A stretch of 64,000 bases of DNA. Source: Allorhizobium ampelinum S4. Lineage in GTDB: Bacteria; Pseudomonadota; Alphaproteobacteria; Rhizobiales; Rhizobiaceae. The DNA lies in the NCBI RefSeq assembly GCF_000016285.1, contig NC_011989.1, positions 437,001-501,000 on the forward strand. The letters are read 5' to 3'. Of this stretch, positions 37,227-46,216 are shown piece after piece (within the stretch, counting starts at the first letter, position 1; every line of letters begins with the position of its first letter). A model generated the notes under the pieces. The model searched no databases and was not told the origin of the DNA. It saw only the letters and a list, made by a program, of their open reading frames with translations. The translations under genes and the position numbers were made by a program.

Positions 37227-37898
37227 ATGTTGACCTTGTTTTATGCCGCCGGTGCCAGTTCAATGGCTGCCCATATCCTGCTTCACGAATCTGGATTGCC
37301 CTTTAAAGCAGAAAGGGTGGATCTCATGACAAAGCAATGGTCAGGAGGAGATTACAACCTGATCAATCCAAAATCCTACGTTCCCGCCATGCGCTTGGAC
37401 GATGGTGATATTCTGACAGAGGGCAATGTCATTCTCACCCACATCGCCGACCAGGTTCCCGAAAAGGGTTTGCTGGCGCGGCCGGGTGAAAGACAGCGCG
37501 AAAGGCAGATGGAATGGCTGAATTTCATTGCAGCTGAAATTCACAAGAATTTTATTACCCGTGAGCGCCACGGCGGCGTTGCCGCGAACTTCCTTTCCAA
37601 GACAGAGGAAGGACAGGCCGATACACGGGTGTTTGTCTCACCACGCCTTGCCTATGTTGATCAGTGGCTTGAGGGGCGCCGCTTCCTGCTTGGAGACAAC
37701 CTATCCGCGCCGGATGCATACCTGTATGTGATGACAACCTGGGCTCGTCGGCTTGGATTTGATCTGAGTGTCTGGCCAAACCTTCAGGCCTTTTCCACCC
37801 GCGTTTCTCAAATCGACTCGGTTGTTCGCACAGCGGAGGTGGAAGGCCCACCACACTCGCTGCGCCCAGCCCTGCCGCAGGTGGCTGCTGCTGAATAA
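37227..37898 (+). CDS. Glutathione S-transferase family protein
   Basis: The ATG at 37227 follows TGGAG at suitable spacing; 223 residues. The N-terminal thioredoxin-like domain is MLTLFYAAGASSMAAHILL with the SS dipeptide seen in beta-class GSTs, and NPKSYVPAMRLDDGDILTEG includes the cis-Pro and the Glu that bind glutathione. The C-terminal helical domain has the N-capping motif LGDNLSAPDAYLYVM. The enzyme probably conjugates or binds electrophiles. It is divergent from the LysR gene at 36273, which is its likely regulator. Confidence 0.88.
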   Translation: MLTLFYAAGASSMAAHILLHESGLPFKAERVDLMTKQWSGGDYNLINPKSYVPAMRLDDGDILTEGNVILTHIADQVPEKGLLARPGERQRERQMEWLNFIAAEIHKNFITRERHGGVAANFLSKTEEGQADTRVFVSPRLAYVDQWLEGRRFLLGDNLSAPDAYLYVMTTWARRLGFDLSVWPNLQAFSTRVSQIDSVVRTAEVEGPPHSLRPALPQVAAAE

Positions 37899-37990
37899 GT
37901 CTTGGCTTGATGACGACATCCTTTTTTTAATCTGATCTCATTGATAGCGTCAGTCCGAAAAATGGGAGCGTCATTCGAAGCTTTATTATT

Positions 37991-38045
37991 TAGAGTTTGT
38001 CAGGGAAAAGTGGAGCCCGGTTTTTCTGATCAGACAAACGAAAAC
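37991..38045. repeat. Mosaic intergenic repeat segment
   Basis: TAGAGTTTGTCAGGGAAAAG, then TGG and GCCCGGTTTTTCTGATC, related to 30721-30762 and the reverse of 36225-36271. It lies between the GST gene and IS debris. Confidence 0.55.
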
Positions 38046-38075
38046 AAAAGAATCTAGGCTGTAGTGACAAATTAA

Positions 38076-38222
38076 TCATTTAATCAATAGCATTATGCTG
38101 GCGAGCTTAATGAACCCGAGAAAGTTGGCGGCGAGTTTTTCATATCGCGTGACGATGCGCCGCCACTGTTTGAGCTTGGCAAAGAAGTTCTCGATCCCCC
38201 ACCTCGGCGTTGTTACATCAAT
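38076..38222 (-). pseudogene. 3' fragment of an IS5-family transposase
   Basis: Read on the minus strand this encodes DVTTPRWGIENFFAKLKQ and then RRIVTRYEKLAANFLGFI, ending LLIK and a stop: the C-terminal portion of an IS5-family transposase carrying the catalytic Glu. The 5' part is missing at 38222, where another IS5-type fragment begins. It is a dead remnant. Confidence 0.75.
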
Positions 38223-38272
38223 CCCTAGGTTACTGATATCAGGCGACCATTTTGGGTCTCAGGATATTTCTG

Positions 38273-39069
38273 ATGCCGCATAAGCACAATGAAGACCGTC
38301 GGCACAAGATACCCAAGCAGAAGTTTAAGGTTACAAACTGGGCGGTTTATAATGAAAGCCTTCGTCAGCGCGGTGATTTGACGGTCTGGATAAGCGTTGA
38401 TGCGCAATCTCAATGGTCGCGCCGCGCCGGACATCTCGAGGCGGCCAGCCGAAATATTCAGATCTGGCGATTACGATGTGCCTGAGCTTACATGTGGTTT
38501 ACGATCAGCCTTTACGTCAAACCCAAGACATGATGCGCAGTATCGTGAAACTGATGGGCGTTGACATTGCCGTGCCAGATTTCTCCACCTTGTCACGCCG
38601 AGGCAAGGGGCTAGTATTGCCCTCAAGAATGCCCACAACCAGGCCATCGGGGCCGGTTCATCTGGTGGTGGACAGCACCGGACTGAAGATTTTCGGTGAG
38701 GGCGAATGGCTGGAAAACAAGTACAAAATCAAAGGCAAATGCAGAAGATGGCGAAAGCTCCACATTGGGCTTGATCTTGTCAGTGGCGAGATCATCTGCT
38801 CCGAATTGACCACAGATGATGTCGGTGATCCCACAGCCTTGGCTGGTCTTCTTGACCAGATTGGCGGCCCGGTTGCCAGGTTTATCGCTGATGCTGTCTA
38901 TGACGGATCGCCAACCCGCCACCTTCTATCGACACGCCTTGGTGAGGTTATCGAGGTCATTATTCCGCCTCCCAAGACTGCCGTTGCTAGCCCGCAATCG
39001 ACGCTTGATCCATCGGCGCGAGACCATCATATCACCGAAATCGAGGCCAGGGGCCGCATGGCCTGGCAG
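38273..39069 (+). pseudogene. IS5-family transposase, frameshifted and 3'-truncated
   Basis: The start MPHKHNEDRRHKIPKQKFKV is at 38273. The frame changes near 38413: the first frame runs out into ISVDAQSQWSRR while the second continues as VAPRRTSRGGQPKYSDLA, so a base has been lost or gained. The second frame keeps LVVDSTGLKIFGEGEW and FIADAVYDGSPTR (two catalytic Asp) and ends at EIEARGRMAWQG, where the IS6-type element at 39070 cuts it before the catalytic Glu. The product cannot be active. Confidence 0.8.
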
Positions 39070-39885
39070 GGTGTTGTCACGTTAACTGGCTTGCAGTTGC
39101 CTACGTTTTGGGTTGGGCGTAAATTTCGGCGATGCAGACACCCGATATCAGTTTCAAGCGTCACCGTTTTGCGCCGCAGATCGTTTCTCAAGCGGTTTGG
39201 CTTTACATGCGGTTCAACCTGAGCCTTCGTGAAGTTGAGGAAATGCTACTCGAGCGTGGGATAGATCTTTCATATGAGTCGATCCGCCGTTGGATCGCCA
39301 AGTTCGGACCCCATATCGCCCGCAACTTGCTCAGACGGCAGGCCCGCCCCGGCGATGTTTGGCATCTGGACGAGGTTGTTGTGAAGTGCGCTGGAGAGAA
39401 GTTCTGGCTCTGGCGCGCAGTCGATCAGCATGGCACCGTTCTCGAAGAAATAGTACAGAAGCGGCGTGACAAAAGGGCAGCCAAGCGCCTGCTCGTGGCG
39501 TCGATGAAGCGCTATGGCTTTGTTCCCAAGCGGATCATCACTGATAAGCTGTGCTCCTACGGTGCGGCAAAGGCGGATGTGGCTCCCGGCCTTAACCGTT
39601 GGTCGCACAAGGGGCTCAACAATCGGGCCGAGAACAGCCATCTGCCGTTTCGAAAACGAGAACGAACCATGCAGGGCCACCGATCGCCAGGAGCGTTGCA
39701 ACGGTTCGTTGCCATGCACTCAGCCACCCGCAATTGCTTTTTTGTTCCCTCCCGCCGCCGCGCCGCACAAACAATTCGCTACCATCGCCTCGAAGCGTTT
39801 GATGCATGGAAAATTGCTGCCTGCATCGCTTAAAATTTCGAGCCGTCGGCCTTTCTCGAACGGGGCAACTTAACGTGACAACATC
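39070..39885 (+). mobile_element. IS6-family insertion sequence, second type
   Basis: 816 bases with inverted ends GGTGTTGTCACGTTAACTGG and, on the right, the complement of GATGTTGTCACGTTAAGTTG. It interrupts the IS5-type transposase. No target duplication was seen (CCTGGCAG versus GTTCAGTC outside). Confidence 0.85.
39132..39833 (+). CDS. IS6-family transposase, second type
   Basis: 233 residues. The DDE triad is visible: Asp80 in WHLDEVVV, Asp138 in IITDKLCSYG and Glu167 in NNRAENSH. The N-terminal helix-turn-helix is LREVEEMLLERGIDLSYES. It is clearly related to, but different from, the 238-residue IS6 transposases at 28548 and 40471. The gene is intact. Confidence 0.92.
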   Translation: MQTPDISFKRHRFAPQIVSQAVWLYMRFNLSLREVEEMLLERGIDLSYESIRRWIAKFGPHIARNLLRRQARPGDVWHLDEVVVKCAGEKFWLWRAVDQHGTVLEEIVQKRRDKRAAKRLLVASMKRYGFVPKRIITDKLCSYGAAKADVAPGLNRWSHKGLNNRAENSHLPFRKRERTMQGHRSPGALQRFVAMHSATRNCFFVPSRRRAAQTIRYHRLEAFDAWKIAACIA

Positions 39886-40238
39886 GTTCAGTCTCCATCG
39901 ATAGCCTACTGGCTGGAAATTTGCAGCTTCTCTCACCATCGTCATCACACGTCCCGGCTACATCGAAAACCTTGGCCATTAACTTGGCCGGACCACAGGA
40001 CAGGTACGTTCAGTGATCGACGCAGCGCATCTGCCACAATCAATGAAACATCATAATCCGCTACGATACGACAAATAAATTACATTAAAAGCAGTTTTTG
40101 CCACAGTATTCGACTCAACGTGGCGGCCGCTTGAGGTGCCAGTTCTCGGCAGTAGGCCCCGTAAACTGGCGAACGGCCGAGAAGCTTAAGAACCATCCGA
40201 CATCTTCATTTGAATAGCACCCAGTGCTACATAGCGGT
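39886..40238. other. Gene-free debris between IS elements
   Basis: About 350 bases with no supported gene. It includes a hairpin-forming pair TTCTCGGC ... GCCGAGAA around 40142-40184. Probably a leftover of older island DNA disrupted by insertion sequences. Confidence 0.45.
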
Positions 40239-40421
40239 ATGACCGATGTCGAGGAAACTGTGCGGGCTTTCAAAACCGCTTGGTTTGCCAAGGCGGCACG
40301 CAAAGCTCGCATCAAAGATAAAGACCTATGCGAAACGATTCAGGAAGTCGTCAAAAGCTAAGCTGATGATCTGGGTGGCGGAGTTTTCAAGAAACGACTG
40401 AATAAGAATATGCACCGGAGC
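40239..40421 (+). pseudogene. Broken RelE-family toxin gene
   Basis: The ATG at 40239 starts VRAFKTAWFAKAARKARI, then DKDLCETIQEVVKS, an in-frame TAA at 40360-40362, and ADDLGGGVFKKRLNKN in the same frame. This matches the YdaT/HigB-like RelE toxins (AFARKEKI ... DLGGGLIKQR). It carries a premature stop and is cut by the IS6 element at 40422, so it is dead. No antitoxin gene is seen beside it. Confidence 0.7.
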
Positions 40422-41239
40422 GGCATCGTAACGTTAACCGGACATCGATCAAAATGAGGAATCTGGCTACATGACCAGATCTAGCCGTGATCCTCTTTAT
40501 CGTCGCCACCGATTTGCCGCCGAGGTGATTGCCCATGCAGTTTGGCTGTATTTCCGGTTTCCGCTGAGCCTGCGTATGGTCGAGGATCTGCTGGCACTGC
40601 GTGGCATCATCGTCTCTCATCAAACCGTGCGGCTCTGGGCGGAGAAATTCGGTAGACATTTTGCCAACGATATCCGCAAGCGATCTGCCGGCAGGCTCGG
40701 GGACAAATGGTATCTCGATGAGGTTGTTATCACCATCGGTGGAAGGAAACACTGGCTTTGGCGCGCCGTTGATCAGGATGGTTTTGTTATCGACGTGCTG
40801 GTGCAAAGCCGCCGCAATGCCAAGGCGGCAAAACGTTTGATGCGCAAGCTCGTGAAAGCCCAAGGCCGCGCGCCGCGTGTGATGATCACCGATAAAATAC
40901 GATCCTATGGTGCAGCAAAGCGGGAGGTCATGCCCGGCGTTGAGCATCGTTCTCACAAGGGATTGAACAATCGGGCGGAAAACTCTCATCAGCCCGTCCG
41001 ACGACGGGAGAGGATCATGAAGCGCTTCAAGTCAACACGACATCTTCAGCGTTTCGTTTCCATCCATGACCCGATCACCAACCTTTTTCACATTCCCCGC
41101 CACGATATTCCATCCGTCCACCATCGCGAACTGCGAACAGCAGCCATGCAAGCATGGCACCAAATCGCACGCCTTCACGCCGCATGAACTAATTCCTCAC
41201 GCCAAGATGGTGCGTTCAAGGCGATAAGTTTACAGTGCC
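40422..41239 (+). mobile_element. IS6-family insertion sequence, copy 2
   Basis: 818 bases, the same length and end sequences as copy 1 at 28496-29313 but in opposite orientation. It splits a RelE-type remnant on its left from an HsdR tail on its right. The flanking octamers (ACCGGAGC and CGTTTCGG) differ, so no target duplication remains. Confidence 0.9.
40471..41187 (+). CDS. IS6-family transposase
   Basis: 238 residues, intact, with Asp83 in WYLDEVVI, Asp141 in MITDKIRSYG and Glu170 in NNRAENSH. It is the sister of the transposase at 28548-29264, differing at about 18 positions. Confidence 0.93.
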   Translation: MTRSSRDPLYRRHRFAAEVIAHAVWLYFRFPLSLRMVEDLLALRGIIVSHQTVRLWAEKFGRHFANDIRKRSAGRLGDKWYLDEVVITIGGRKHWLWRAVDQDGFVIDVLVQSRRNAKAAKRLMRKLVKAQGRAPRVMITDKIRSYGAAKREVMPGVEHRSHKGLNNRAENSHQPVRRRERIMKRFKSTRHLQRFVSIHDPITNLFHIPRHDIPSVHHRELRTAAMQAWHQIARLHAA

Positions 41240-41341
41240 CGTTTCGGCTATCCGCCAGATTTGGAGCAGGAGGCGGTGCAGATGGTCCTCGCTCAAGCAG
41301 AACTGCTATTAAAAGAAATGTCATTCAGCATGGGGAAGTGA
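41240..41341 (+). pseudogene. 3' tail of a type I restriction subunit gene (hsdR)
   Basis: In one frame this encodes FGYPPDLEQEAVQMVLAQAE and then LLLKEM before a TGA at 41339-41341. The YPPD...A..VL.QAELL pattern is the end of HsdR (DUF3387 region). The rest is gone; the IS6 element starts exactly at its left. It suggests a restriction system once sat here. Confidence 0.6.
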
Positions 41342-41469
41342 GATGCGGAAATAACTATTAGGGCGGTAGCTCTTGGTCTTGCCTCCGGTTCACGGAGGAG
41401 AATTGATCTTTTGAAGCTCATTATGGCGTGGGCAAGTAGCCTCCGCGTATTGATAAGAGGCACGCCACT

Positions 41470-42483
41470 TTAGAGACGCTTTAAGCCAATCTGACCATTT
41501 TTATAATCGTAGAGTACGGAAAAGTGTTTGTAGACCTCCACTCCGACCAGAACTCTGGTGGGTGGCTGATGGAAATTGGGGAAAGGTCCAACAGCTAGTC
41601 GGGTGGAGTCTGTCATACCGTTGCCAACGCTGAAGCTGGCTTTCAGCGAAGGGTTGCTGCCGTCGTCAAAAGACATTGCTACCTTGGTGCCCGGGCGCCA
41701 GGCATGAAACTGTTCTGGGGCAATGACCAAGATTTGCGGGTTTCCAGTGTCGAGAACGATCGGTCCGCAATACTGTTTACGCGAGCTTTCAATGGTAAGG
41801 CAGCCTGGGAGCGGATTATCCCGCCCGCCGCCTTCGTTGGGGCCTTGTCCCGCAGGAAATCGTACGAATCCAGCGACTTCATCCGATGTCGGATTGATAA
41901 TCAGTTCACCTTCGTTCTCGCCAGACCGTGGCAGCCTGATAATCCAAGCGTCCCCGAAGCTGATCAGCGGATTAGGAGCGGCTGCCTTGAATGAGAGGGA
42001 GGGCATGCTTGCGCCGATAATTGCCTGATAGTTTTCCTTGCCAAGAAGTTGGCCTGGGTCCTCAAGCCGTTTATCGAGCGGCATCAGGCACCGCTTGACG
42101 GTCTGGTTGCACGTGAGGTCTCTGATAATGTCAATCGGGATCGTCTTCGTCTCAGCGGTATCCGCAAAAGATACCTGGGCTGTCGCGACATCGCCAAGTA
42201 TCGTCTGGCCGTTTGAATAGGAATATCGCATCTGCTGGCCCGTTGGGGCATAATCTTGATTAGAGACCGTTTCGCCGATGACGTGAAGTCCAGTCGAACC
42301 GGTGTCCAAGATCGCCTCGACTGTTTTTGCTCCGATTTTTACAGGTATCCAATAGCGCACGATATTGTGACGCTCTAACGCGTGGATCGGGACGACAATC
42401 CGCTCGCCGGCCGTGGCTTGTGAAACTTCAATGAACGAAATCCAGCTGAATAGCAGGATAAGCGTAAGCATTTTCTTTCCCAT
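41470..42483 (-). CDS. Secreted bilobal pepsin-like aspartic protease
   Basis: 337 residues; a signal peptide (KKMLTLILLFSWISFIEV) ends near residue 25. Two aspartic protease active-site motifs occur: Asp60 in AILDTGSTGLHV and Asp245 in IVLDTGNPQILV, one in each half, the layout of pepsin-type enzymes and not of half-size retropepsins. Each is followed by a hydrophobic strand as required. Pepsin-like proteases are rare in bacteria. The gene is the last of the minus-strand secretion operon, only 14 bases after the HlyD-type gene. Inference: it trims, activates or releases the giant protein encoded upstream, in the periplasm or at the surface. The start may be the ATG at 42471. Confidence 0.7.
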   Translation of the reverse strand: MGKKMLTLILLFSWISFIEVSQATAGERIVVPIHALERHNIVRYWIPVKIGAKTVEAILDTGSTGLHVIGETVSNQDYAPTGQQMRYSYSNGQTILGDVATAQVSFADTAETKTIPIDIIRDLTCNQTVKRCLMPLDKRLEDPGQLLGKENYQAIIGASMPSLSFKAAAPNPLISFGDAWIIRLPRSGENEGELIINPTSDEVAGFVRFPAGQGPNEGGGRDNPLPGCLTIESSRKQYCGPIVLDTGNPQILVIAPEQFHAWRPGTKVAMSFDDGSNPSLKASFSVGNGMTDSTRLAVGPFPNFHQPPTRVLVGVEVYKHFSVLYDYKNGQIGLKRL

Positions 42484-42497
42484 TGTAAGGCTTTCTA

Positions 42498-43973
42498 TCA
42501 GCGTTCGTGCAGGGCCGAGCTTGTGACATCGACAAGGGGCGCGAAAAGATAATCGAGAATAGTCCTGTCACCTGTATTGATGTCGACTGACACCGACATG
42601 CCAGGCGACACGTAGGCGCTGCGCTCTGCGGTTCCGATGAAATTCTTGTCCAACTGGACGATGACGGGAAATACAAGCGTATCCGCGGATTGAGACGTGC
42701 TCCCTGATGCCGTCGTGGTCATTGTATAGGAGGAATCTGCGAGATCCGCTTGGGCTTGAGAGGTCGATACGGCATCCTTGCCAACCTGAAGGACAGTTCC
42801 ACTGATCGTGCCGTACTGCGTATAAGGGAACGCAGTTACCTTGATGGTCGCTGCTTGTCCGACCTGAACGAACCCGATCTCATCATTGGTGATGTATGCT
42901 TGAATATCGAGATGGCTTCCCTCGGGAACAACGCGCAACACCTCTGATCCGCTGGTCAGCACCTGCCCGATCGATGTGAGTGTCGATGCTTCAATCGTAC
43001 CATCGACCGGGCTACGCAACGTCATATCATCGAGTTGGGCCTTGGCTTCACGCAACTGCTGTGTCAGTTCCTGTACCTGTTCGTCCGCTGCTTCTAGCTT
43101 CTGGGCGTAATCGGCGATGAATGATTGGGTCGTCGATACGGCTTGTCGCTTGAGGACTGCGATGTTTGCGTCGGCATCAAGCTTTTCATTGATGTCGCTT
43201 TGCAAGGAAACCTGTTCCTTCTCTTCTTCTTGCAAAGCGTTCAGCCAATCCGCAGTCGACATGGCGTTGTTCTGAGACAGCGTCTCGCGCATAAATGTCA
43301 GCTTCTTTAGTGTTGAGATTAGGCTCTCCTGTGCCGAAACTGTCGCTCCGAACGCATCGGAATCGATCGTCTTCTGAGCGATTTGACTATCGATGAGTGA
43401 GAGTTGTGCGGACAGTTGCGCGACGTCGCTGTCAAGGACGCTTTGTTCCCGGCGTTGCAACGCAACCGATATTCCTTCGGGCCAGGCAACATTGATTTGT
43501 GTCGCTCCCCCAACCGGCCAGTTCCGTGACGAAACAGTCTCAATAGCGGCACTACGTCGAGCGACTTCGGCTCTGCTGGCGGCCAGTTGCTCCGACAAAT
43601 CATCATACTGAGATGCAGCCGACGAGTCATCCAGACGCACGAGAACTTGGTCCTTGGAGACGTGGTCGCCATTTTGCACCAGAACGTCGGACACTTTACC
43701 GGTGGCCAGAGGTTGAACGATCTTTACCTTAAGCGTTGGCTCGATTTTGCCTTGAGCCGTTGCGACAATATCGATTTTACCAACCGCTGCCCAAGTGATG
43801 GCGACCGCAAACAAAGCGGCGATGATCACGACAAGCGCCATTCTCACAGGCGAGGGCGGGGTCTCCAAGATCTCGAGAGCCGGCGCAAGAAATTCCTGGT
43901 CCGTCCTGACTGGTTTATCGGTTCTGCGCAGCAGCGTGACTGCTCCTTGAGATCGCTTGAGCGAAACATTCAT
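42498..43973 (-). CDS. Type I secretion membrane fusion protein (HlyD family)
   Basis: The ATG at 43973 overlaps the ABC-transporter stop (ATGA); 491 residues. One transmembrane helix near 45-65 (ALVVIIAALFAVAITWAAV) is followed by a lipoyl domain (VKIVQPLATGKVSDVLVQNG), a long coiled coil at about 130-320, the second lipoyl half (DMTLRSPVDGTIEASTL) and a beta-barrel domain. This is the HlyD layout: the protein links the inner-membrane ABC transporter to an outer-membrane TolC. No TolC gene is in the operon, so a chromosomal one must be used. Confidence 0.92.
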   Translation of the reverse strand: MNVSLKRSQGAVTLLRRTDKPVRTDQEFLAPALEILETPPSPVRMALVVIIAALFAVAITWAAVGKIDIVATAQGKIEPTLKVKIVQPLATGKVSDVLVQNGDHVSKDQVLVRLDDSSAASQYDDLSEQLAASRAEVARRSAAIETVSSRNWPVGGATQINVAWPEGISVALQRREQSVLDSDVAQLSAQLSLIDSQIAQKTIDSDAFGATVSAQESLISTLKKLTFMRETLSQNNAMSTADWLNALQEEEKEQVSLQSDINEKLDADANIAVLKRQAVSTTQSFIADYAQKLEAADEQVQELTQQLREAKAQLDDMTLRSPVDGTIEASTLTSIGQVLTSGSEVLRVVPEGSHLDIQAYITNDEIGFVQVGQAATIKVTAFPYTQYGTISGTVLQVGKDAVSTSQAQADLADSSYTMTTTASGSTSQSADTLVFPVIVQLDKNFIGTAERSAYVSPGMSVSVDINTGDRTILDYLFAPLVDVTSSALHER

Positions 43974-46123
43974 GACACACCTGCTGGATCGTTTTGCAGT
44001 GCCCAAAGCCTGGCATAGATGCCTTCAGGTTTTGCGAGCAGCTCAGAATGACTGCCTACTTCGGCAATCTTGCCGTCCCTCATCCCAACTATACGGTTGC
44101 ATGGCCGCACCGCCGCCAGCCGGTGGGCGATGATCAGCACTGTTCTGCCTTGCGATATTTTGCTCATATTGTTTTGAATCACCCGCTCACTTTCGTAGTC
44201 CAACGCAGAGGTGGCTTCATCGAAAATAAGGATCGGTGGGTTCGTGGCGAGCGCTCTTGCAATTGCAATTCGCTGCCGTTGCCCACCAGATAGATTGGCT
44301 CCCCGTTCCTCAATCTGTGTGTCATAGCCCTGTGGCAGCTTCGATATGAACTCGTCAGCGCCGGCCAACGTGGCAATTGCGATCACTGTTGCGCGCGGCA
44401 GGGCCGGGTTTGCGAAAGCGATATTTTCGTGGATCGTTCTGTTGAACAGCAGGTTTTCTTGTAGGACGACGCCAATTTGTCCCCTCAGCCATGCTGGATC
44501 GAGCTGAGAAATATCAGTGCCATCCAGAAGAAGTTGGCCCTGCTCAGGGCTATAAAGACGTTGAACCAGTTTTGTCAGTGTGGACTTTCCGGAGCCAGAC
44601 GAGCCGACGATACCTATGATTTCTCCTGGACGGACACTGAGACTGACGGATTTTAGGATTTCTGGCCCACCTGGACGATAACGGAAGGTCACGTCATGGA
44701 TGTCGATGCCACCTCGGGGCCTGGCAAGCGTTAGTGCTGTTTTCGGCGCATATTCCGTGGGAAAATTCAGGATATCGCCCAGTCTGTCCATGGAGATCTG
44801 CACCTGCTGGAAGTCCTGCCAGACTTGCGACAGCCGCAGAATCGGCTGCGCGACCTGTCCAGCAATCATATTGAAGGCGATCAGGCCACCGACGGTCAGA
44901 TCATTATCAATAACCGCCTTGGCGCCGAACAGAAGGATAAGAGCGGTAGAGATTTTACTGACATATTGAATTGCGTTCTGTCCGCCTGCACTTAGCATCG
45001 TCACATCGAAGCTGGTTCGAACATAGGCCGCCAATCGTTCGGCCCATTGCGCCTGCATGACAGGCTCCACCGCACCGGCCTTGACTGTGTGGATGCCGAC
45101 GACAGCCTCAACTAAGAATTGTTGGCTTATGGCGCCGCGATTGAATTTTTCGTTGATCTTGCTGCGTAACGCCGGACGCACGAGAAGTGCGATCAACACG
45201 TAAAGGGGGATTGAAGCGACGACGATCAACGTCAGCCACACGGAGTAAACCGACAGAACGCCAATCGCGACAATGGTAAAGAACAGGTCGATGACTGAGA
45301 ACAAAGCCTGCCCGGTCAAGAAATTGCGGATGGTTTCAAGCTCACGCACTCTTGCGACGGTATGTCCGGCCGGCCGCGTTTCGAAATAGCCGAGCGGCAG
45401 ATGTAACAGATGGCGGAAGAGACGCTGACCGAGTTCGATGTCGATACGATTGGTGGTGTGCGACAGGGCATAGCTGCGCAGGTACTTCAGCACGACATCG
45501 AATAAGCCCACAATGACCAGGCCAACGACCAGAACAATGAGTGTCGAATAGCCCTTGTGCGTTAGAACTTTGTCAACCACGACTTGGAAAAAGAGCGGCG
45601 AGACGAGAGCGAAGATCTGAACGAAAAAAGAGGCGAGCAGGACGTGGATGATCGGCTTGCGATAGCGCCAGATAGACGGCAAAAACCAACTCAAGCCGAA
45701 CTTTCTGGGGTCGGTACCTTGTCCTCCGACGCGCAGGCCGACCAGGACGAGTTTCCGTCCGAGTTCGGCCATCAGGGCATCGATTGTCAATTCGCGGGCG
45801 ATTTTGGTTATTGGGTCAACTACACGATAGCCACCACTCGTCGTCTTGCCCGCGTAGACCTGGAAGCCACCATCGCTCATGCAGGCGATGGTTGGAACAG
45901 GGACGGTGTTCAGGCGCTTTTCGGTCAACCCAGTAACGGTGCGAGCTTTAAGACCAATCATGGCAGCTGCGCGTACCAGATCGTCTTCATCGGCAGCCCG
46001 CCCTGTCAGAGCTAGTTCTTTTTGTAAATGCCTGGGGTCCGCCGCGATCCTGAAGAAGGCGGCTATTCCGCAAAGAGCAGACAGACCGGAATCCACGGCT
46101 TCCGGAAAAACATCAACGTTCAA
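43970..46123 (-). CDS. Type I secretion ABC transporter with C39-like domain
   Basis: 717 residues. The N-terminal 130 form a C39-like domain: a Cys is kept in LCGIAAFFRI, but the His motif is replaced (GGFQVYAG) and the Gln is not seen, so it is a substrate-docking CLD and not an active peptidase. The membrane domain spans about 155-430, and the ATPase has Walker A GSSGSGKST, the signature LSGGQRQRIA and Walker B ILIFDEATSALD. HlyB-type exporters of this form recognise C-terminal signals of RTX-type proteins. The gene lies between the giant-protein gene and the fusion-protein gene. Confidence 0.93.
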   Translation of the reverse strand: MNVDVFPEAVDSGLSALCGIAAFFRIAADPRHLQKELALTGRAADEDDLVRAAAMIGLKARTVTGLTEKRLNTVPVPTIACMSDGGFQVYAGKTTSGGYRVVDPITKIARELTIDALMAELGRKLVLVGLRVGGQGTDPRKFGLSWFLPSIWRYRKPIIHVLLASFFVQIFALVSPLFFQVVVDKVLTHKGYSTLIVLVVGLVIVGLFDVVLKYLRSYALSHTTNRIDIELGQRLFRHLLHLPLGYFETRPAGHTVARVRELETIRNFLTGQALFSVIDLFFTIVAIGVLSVYSVWLTLIVVASIPLYVLIALLVRPALRSKINEKFNRGAISQQFLVEAVVGIHTVKAGAVEPVMQAQWAERLAAYVRTSFDVTMLSAGGQNAIQYVSKISTALILLFGAKAVIDNDLTVGGLIAFNMIAGQVAQPILRLSQVWQDFQQVQISMDRLGDILNFPTEYAPKTALTLARPRGGIDIHDVTFRYRPGGPEILKSVSLSVRPGEIIGIVGSSGSGKSTLTKLVQRLYSPEQGQLLLDGTDISQLDPAWLRGQIGVVLQENLLFNRTIHENIAFANPALPRATVIAIATLAGADEFISKLPQGYDTQIEERGANLSGGQRQRIAIARALATNPPILIFDEATSALDYESERVIQNNMSKISQGRTVLIIAHRLAAVRPCNRIVGMRDGKIAEVGSHSELLAKPEGIYARLWALQNDPAGVS

Positions 46124-46216
46124 GGGTGCCTCCCACCAAGAACTGCTGAGCCGGCTTCGGTCAAATTCAATTTGACGGACATCCGGCCCAGCACTTTGTT
46201 TTGAATCAGTTCCGGC

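Noticed and set aside
28496..41239. A composite transposon made by the two inverted IS6 copies
   Set aside because: No shared target duplication, opposite orientation and about 18 amino acid differences between transposases; independent arrival or rearrangement is more likely.
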